Origin: Verrucomicrobia bacterium UBA3063
GTDB taxonomy: Bacteria; Verrucomicrobiota; Verrucomicrobiia; Methylacidiphilales; Verrucolacustridaceae
DNA: 7,013 nt
Assembly: GCA_002366885.1 (NCBI GenBank)
Contig: DFCD01000038.1
Location: 6,522 to 13,534 of the forward strand
Reading direction: 5' to 3'
Part shown: positions 3,990-7,013 of the stretch, piece by piece
How the letters are laid out: each line of letters begins with the position of its first letter
Position numbering within the stretch: the stretch's first letter is position 1
The notes under the pieces: generated by a model
What the model was told of the DNA's origin: nothing
The model's database searches: none
Seen by the model: the letters and a program-made list of their open reading frames with translations, nothing else
Position numbers and translations under genes: made by a program

Positions 3990-6314
3990 TCAAGGAACGG
4001 CGTCTTTTTCCCCCGCTCGCCAGGCCTGAGTCCGCCACCGCCCGCTCTCCCCATCCGGGCAAAGCCGGACACATCCAACCCGCTCGAGTTTCACCAACCT
4101 CAGGCCCAGGGACTCTGCCTGCGCCGCAAAATCCACGGAAAGCGATGTATCCTCCTCCCAGGAGCGGGATGCGCGCACCAGGATTCCTGGCCGTACCGCC
4201 GAAAGCCACTCCGGCGTCAGGTTGCTCCCGCCATCCTTGGAGGGAATTTGCACCAACACCCCTGACTCCAGATCCGGCCCGAAAGTTTGCACCAACCGCC
4301 GCTCCACCCCGGCGGGGATCGAGCCCGCCCAGAGCAAGCGGGCCTTTCCGCAATCCAGCCTCAAAACCATCCCGTCCTCCTCGCTCCGTCCAACCCCGCC
4401 CTCCGCCGGCGGCCAGAGCACGCGCACCCTCCAGTCCGGACCCAGGGCCGTCTCCGTCCCCTCCCGCCAAAACTGCCTTCCCTTCTCCTGGAGCTGTAGC
4501 TCCGCACGCCAGGCCTTCAGGGCGGGCGACCTCACCGCCGTGCCGGTCTCCGCCCACCAACCCACCGGCAGGGCCCGGGCCATCTCCACCGCGGCGCCCA
4601 TCCGGTCGGAAACCCCGGCGGTCAGGACCACACCACGGAGCGAGTTGATCCCGTGCCAGTGTAGGAAAGGTCGCATCGTGTAGGCCCAGGACCGCCTCGA
4701 GCCGGCGTCGATCAGCCACTTTCCTCCCTCTCCGGAGACAAGGGTCGGCGCGGAATCCTCCAAGGCCACCACCTGGATCCAGTCTCCCCGCTCGGTCCAC
4801 GCCCGCGGATCGGGCACCGCAAACTGCCCTCCCGGCCAGGAGGCCATCCATCCCAGCACCATGGCCAGCAGATGCACCAGCTTTGCATTGGCCAGATTAA
4901 TGGCCGTGGCTGCTCCCAGAGAAACCGCTCCGGCCACGGAGGAGGCCGCCGCCAGCACCGTGACCACGCCGGCAACCGGTCCCGCCACCAGGTTGGCCAG
5001 CAAAGCCACGGGCACCACCTGGTGAAAAAGAAGCATTCCGGGGACCAGCGAGCCCACCCACGCCGCCGCCGAGGCGGCGATCAACGTCGCCACCAACACC
5101 CAAAACCGGAACACCCACAGCCTGGCCGACCCGACCAGCCTTCGTGGAATCCATGGATCCGGCCGCCCCATGGCGATCAGCCTCTCCTGCCACCGTCCGC
5201 TGAAAACCATCAGCCCGGCGACCACCAGGAAGGACAGCTGGAATCCGGGATCCAGCACCTGCACCGGATCCCAAAGAAGCAGGGCCAGCAGGGCCAACCC
5301 CAGCCAGTTCGCCGGATCCACCGGACGCCCGAAAATCCATCCGAGATAAAGCACGGAAATCATCACGAAGGCCCGCTGGGCGCTGGCTTCCATCCCCGTG
5401 GCCAGACAGAAGAGAAATACCGCCGGCAGGGTCAGCCACGCCCAGCGCCACCGAACCGCCCCCGTCAGCGCCAAGATCCAAAGAAGCAACCCCGCCACCA
5501 CCGCCAGATTCTGCCCGCTGACCGCAAACAGGTGCAGGGTGCCGGTCTTCCGGAAACTCTCCTGCAAATCCTCCCCCACGCCGTCCCGATACCCGAAAAG
5601 CATCGCCGCAATCAAACCGGCGGCCTCGGGATCGTCCTCCAACCCGGCCGAGGTGGCCCGAATCATGTGACCGCGCAGCCTGCCGGCCAGCCGTTCCAGC
5701 CATGCTCCCGGCTGCGGGCCCAGGATTTGCAGTTCCTCGGCCCGCACCCGGAATTGGTGATCGATCCCGCGGGAACGCAGGTAGGTGCGCCGGGGAAACT
5801 CCCCGGGATTTTTCGGCGGCTCCGGGAGACGGAGATAACCCGCCGCCCGGATCCGGTCCCCCACCTGCGGCCAAAGCTCCGGCGCCGGGTCGACCCGCAG
5901 CAAAACCCGGCCCGGGCATCTCTCCCAGCCCTGCTCCCCCTGGATCGAGTCCACCACCATTTCCGTCTCCAGGGCTTTCTTCCCCCCCTGCCAAACCCGC
6001 TCAGCCGGAAGTTCCGCGATCCATCCCTGCAGGATCGCGGTCCCCGCCTCCTCCCCCGCTCGTGCACGCAGGGAATCCTTGGCCGGCGCGTAGGCCCTCA
6101 CCCCCGCGTAGAGAGCCAGGACCGACAGGACAAAAAGCCAAATCGCCGGGGAACGGAGATTTTTCGGTCCAGCCCACCCGGCTGCCGCGAAAAGCAGGGC
6201 AAGAAACGTCCAAACCAGCGGCCGGGGAGCAAGACAAAGACCGCCAAGCGTTCCGACCAACCCGGCCAAGGCCACCGGAACCAAAGGCCGCCTCATCGGC
6301 CAGACGGAGTTCAT
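3990..6314 (-). CDS. comEC: ComEC/Rec2-family DNA-uptake channel protein (774 aa)
   Basis: ComEC is the inner-membrane channel that carries single-stranded DNA into the cytoplasm in natural transformation. Three hydrophobic segments lie at about 11-29, 33-48 and 57-74. Next is a soluble OB-like DUF4131 region (90-200) with the typical PPKNPGEFPRRTYLRSRGI. The Competence domain starts at about 225: AAMLFGYRDG (236-245) and GTLHLFAVSGQNL (258-270) match the family signature, and many membrane helices run to about 495. The C-terminal part (510-774) corresponds to the metallo-beta-lactamase-like domain. LIDAG (534-538) replaces the usual DxG strand, and where the family has THxDxDHxGG this protein has LTAGVSDRMGAA (564-575), so the metal-binding histidines are gone. 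The length is normal for the full three-domain family. Its ATG overlaps the thiD stop by 4 nt (ATGA), implying translational coupling. Met7 is an alternative start. No other competence gene is in view. Confidence 0.9.
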   Translation of the reverse strand: MNSVWPMRRPLVPVALAGLVGTLGGLCLAPRPLVWTFLALLFAAAGWAGPKNLRSPAIWLFVLSVLALYAGVRAYAPAKDSLRARAGEEAGTAILQGWIAELPAERVWQGGKKALETEMVVDSIQGEQGWERCPGRVLLRVDPAPELWPQVGDRIRAAGYLRLPEPPKNPGEFPRRTYLRSRGIDHQFRVRAEELQILGPQPGAWLERLAGRLRGHMIRATSAGLEDDPEAAGLIAAMLFGYRDGVGEDLQESFRKTGTLHLFAVSGQNLAVVAGLLLWILALTGAVRWRWAWLTLPAVFLFCLATGMEASAQRAFVMISVLYLGWIFGRPVDPANWLGLALLALLLWDPVQVLDPGFQLSFLVVAGLMVFSGRWQERLIAMGRPDPWIPRRLVGSARLWVFRFWVLVATLIAASAAAWVGSLVPGMLLFHQVVPVALLANLVAGPVAGVVTVLAAASSVAGAVSLGAATAINLANAKLVHLLAMVLGWMASWPGGQFAVPDPRAWTERGDWIQVVALEDSAPTLVSGEGGKWLIDAGSRRSWAYTMRPFLHWHGINSLRGVVLTAGVSDRMGAAVEMARALPVGWWAETGTAVRSPALKAWRAELQLQEKGRQFWREGTETALGPDWRVRVLWPPAEGGVGRSEEDGMVLRLDCGKARLLWAGSIPAGVERRLVQTFGPDLESGVLVQIPSKDGGSNLTPEWLSAVRPGILVRASRSWEEDTSLSVDFAAQAESLGLRLVKLERVGCVRLCPDGESGRWRTQAWRAGEKDAVP

Positions 6315-7013
6315 GCCCGCAGATGATTCAGCGGCGTGTAGCGCCCGATTTTGAGGTGACGACGAATCGCCCGGGTGATGAAACCCTTGGCCTTATGGAC
6401 GGCTGTTTCCAGGGACCACCCCTTCGCCAGACCCGCACAGATCGCCGCCGAGTAGGTACAACCGGTGCCGTGTGTTTCCACCCCGCGGATCCGCCGGCAT
6501 GAAAACACGCGCGTTTTTCCGTTCGGCCAAGCCAGATAATCCTCCGCTTTCGCCAACATCAGATGTCCTCCCTTCACCAAAAACGGAACCATCCATTTTT
6601 TTGCCAACTCCCGGGCCGCTTCCCTTGCTTGCTGCGAATTTTTTAACTTCCTTCCCACCAACCGGGCCGCCTCATCGAGATTCGGTGTCACCAGGGCTGC
6701 TTTGCGAAAAAGCAACTCGGCCATCGACCGCTCCGCCTCTGGTTTCAGCAGCGCCACCCCGCTCGTGGCGACCATCACGGGATCCACCACCAACTTCAGC
6801 CCTCGCTTTCTTCCCAACTGCCTCGCCACCTCCCGAATGATCCCGGAGGAGAACAGCATCCCCGTCTTCACCGCCCCCACGGGAAACGCCTCAAAGACCA
6901 ACCGGATCTGCTCCGCCACCATTTTGGGCTCAATCGCCGTAATCCTAGAAACTCTTCCGGGATGCTCCGCCACCACACAGGTCAAAGCCGAAGTTCCGTA
7001 CACCCCCATGCGG
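6311..7013 (-). CDS. thiD: hydroxymethylpyrimidine/phosphomethylpyrimidine kinase, 5' end outside window
   Basis: ThiD phosphorylates HMP and HMP-P with ATP to make HMP-PP, the pyrimidine half of thiamine, in the cytosol. Numbering from the first Met in view (7009), GVYGTSALT (2-10) matches the family's G-x-YG-x-S-x-x-T region. Then come VKTGML (47-52), VDPVMVATSG (75-84), VTPNLDEA (107-114), VKGGH (145-149) and THGTGCTYSAAI (179-190), which carries the ribokinase-type anion hole and the conserved GTGCT cysteine. The C-terminal PLNHL fits the family tail. The Met at 7009 is internal: the frame continues to the window edge, and about 30 to 35 residues with the substrate-binding GSDxSGGAG stretch lie beyond it. 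Full-length ThiD is usually about 260-270 residues, which agrees. The stop (6313-6311) overlaps the comEC start. Confidence 0.93.
   Translation of the reverse strand, partial: RMGVYGTSALTCVVAEHPGRVSRITAIEPKMVAEQIRLVFEAFPVGAVKTGMLFSSGIIREVARQLGRKRGLKLVVDPVMVATSGVALLKPEAERSMAELLFRKAALVTPNLDEAARLVGRKLKNSQQAREAARELAKKWMVPFLVKGGHLMLAKAEDYLAWPNGKTRVFSCRRIRGVETHGTGCTYSAAICAGLAKGWSLETAVHKAKGFITRAIRRHLKIGRYTPLNHLRA

Noticed and set aside
3928..4851. 307-residue minus-strand ORF overlapping the end of comEC in another frame
   Set aside because: Gly/Arg/Ala low-complexity shadow. I considered it as a possible frameshifted continuation of comEC, but comEC runs unbroken to 3990 with family-length C-terminus.
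4872..6326. 484-residue plus-strand ORF opposite comEC
   Set aside because: Full of Pro, Arg, Gln and His with no domain signature, as expected for the antisense of a GC-rich membrane protein gene; comEC motifs are clear on the other strand.
1..7013. Mobile element, defence island or CRISPR array
   Set aside because: No transposase, integrase, direct-repeat array or terminal inverted repeats seen; the recognisable genes are housekeeping or envelope functions with uniform codon use.

Overview
The window looks like chromosomal DNA of a GC-rich Gram-negative bacterium. It encodes a signal-peptide-bearing outer-membrane beta-barrel protein, a ComEC DNA-uptake channel and ThiD of thiamine biosynthesis. 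Codons end mostly in G or C, and clear Shine-Dalgarno sites are scarce at the starts I could inspect. The style recalls Verrucomicrobiota or related phyla, but that is a guess; no rRNA, tRNA or other marker is present. I see no transposon, phage, CRISPR or tRNA sequence.

Left part (1-1291): the 3' tail of a plus-strand gene (1-102), then a small acidic candidate gene on the minus strand (193-366). A 148-bp divergent control region (367-514) follows, holding a perfect 20-bp dyad (GTGACAA-N6-TTGTCAC). The plus-strand outer-membrane barrel gene comes next (515-1291).

Right part (1332-7013): all genes are on the minus strand, transcribed from high to low coordinates. The order is thiD (entering from beyond the right edge), comEC (4-nt ATGA overlap with thiD), a 651-aa fusion of a GT-B/MGDG-synthase-like glycosyltransferase with a PHP-type phosphoesterase (71-bp gap), a 206-bp structured spacer, and a small single-pass membrane protein whose reading frame appears broken by one base. 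thiD, comEC and probably the fusion gene form one operon. The biochemical link between them is not obvious.

Most notable points: the GT-B::PHP fusion; a ComEC whose C-terminal metallo-beta-lactamase-like domain has lost the HxHxDH metal site; the likely single-base frameshift near 1568-1571; and the nested dyad upstream of the barrel gene. I found no convincing complete new multi-gene system; the fusion enzyme is the best candidate for undescribed biology.
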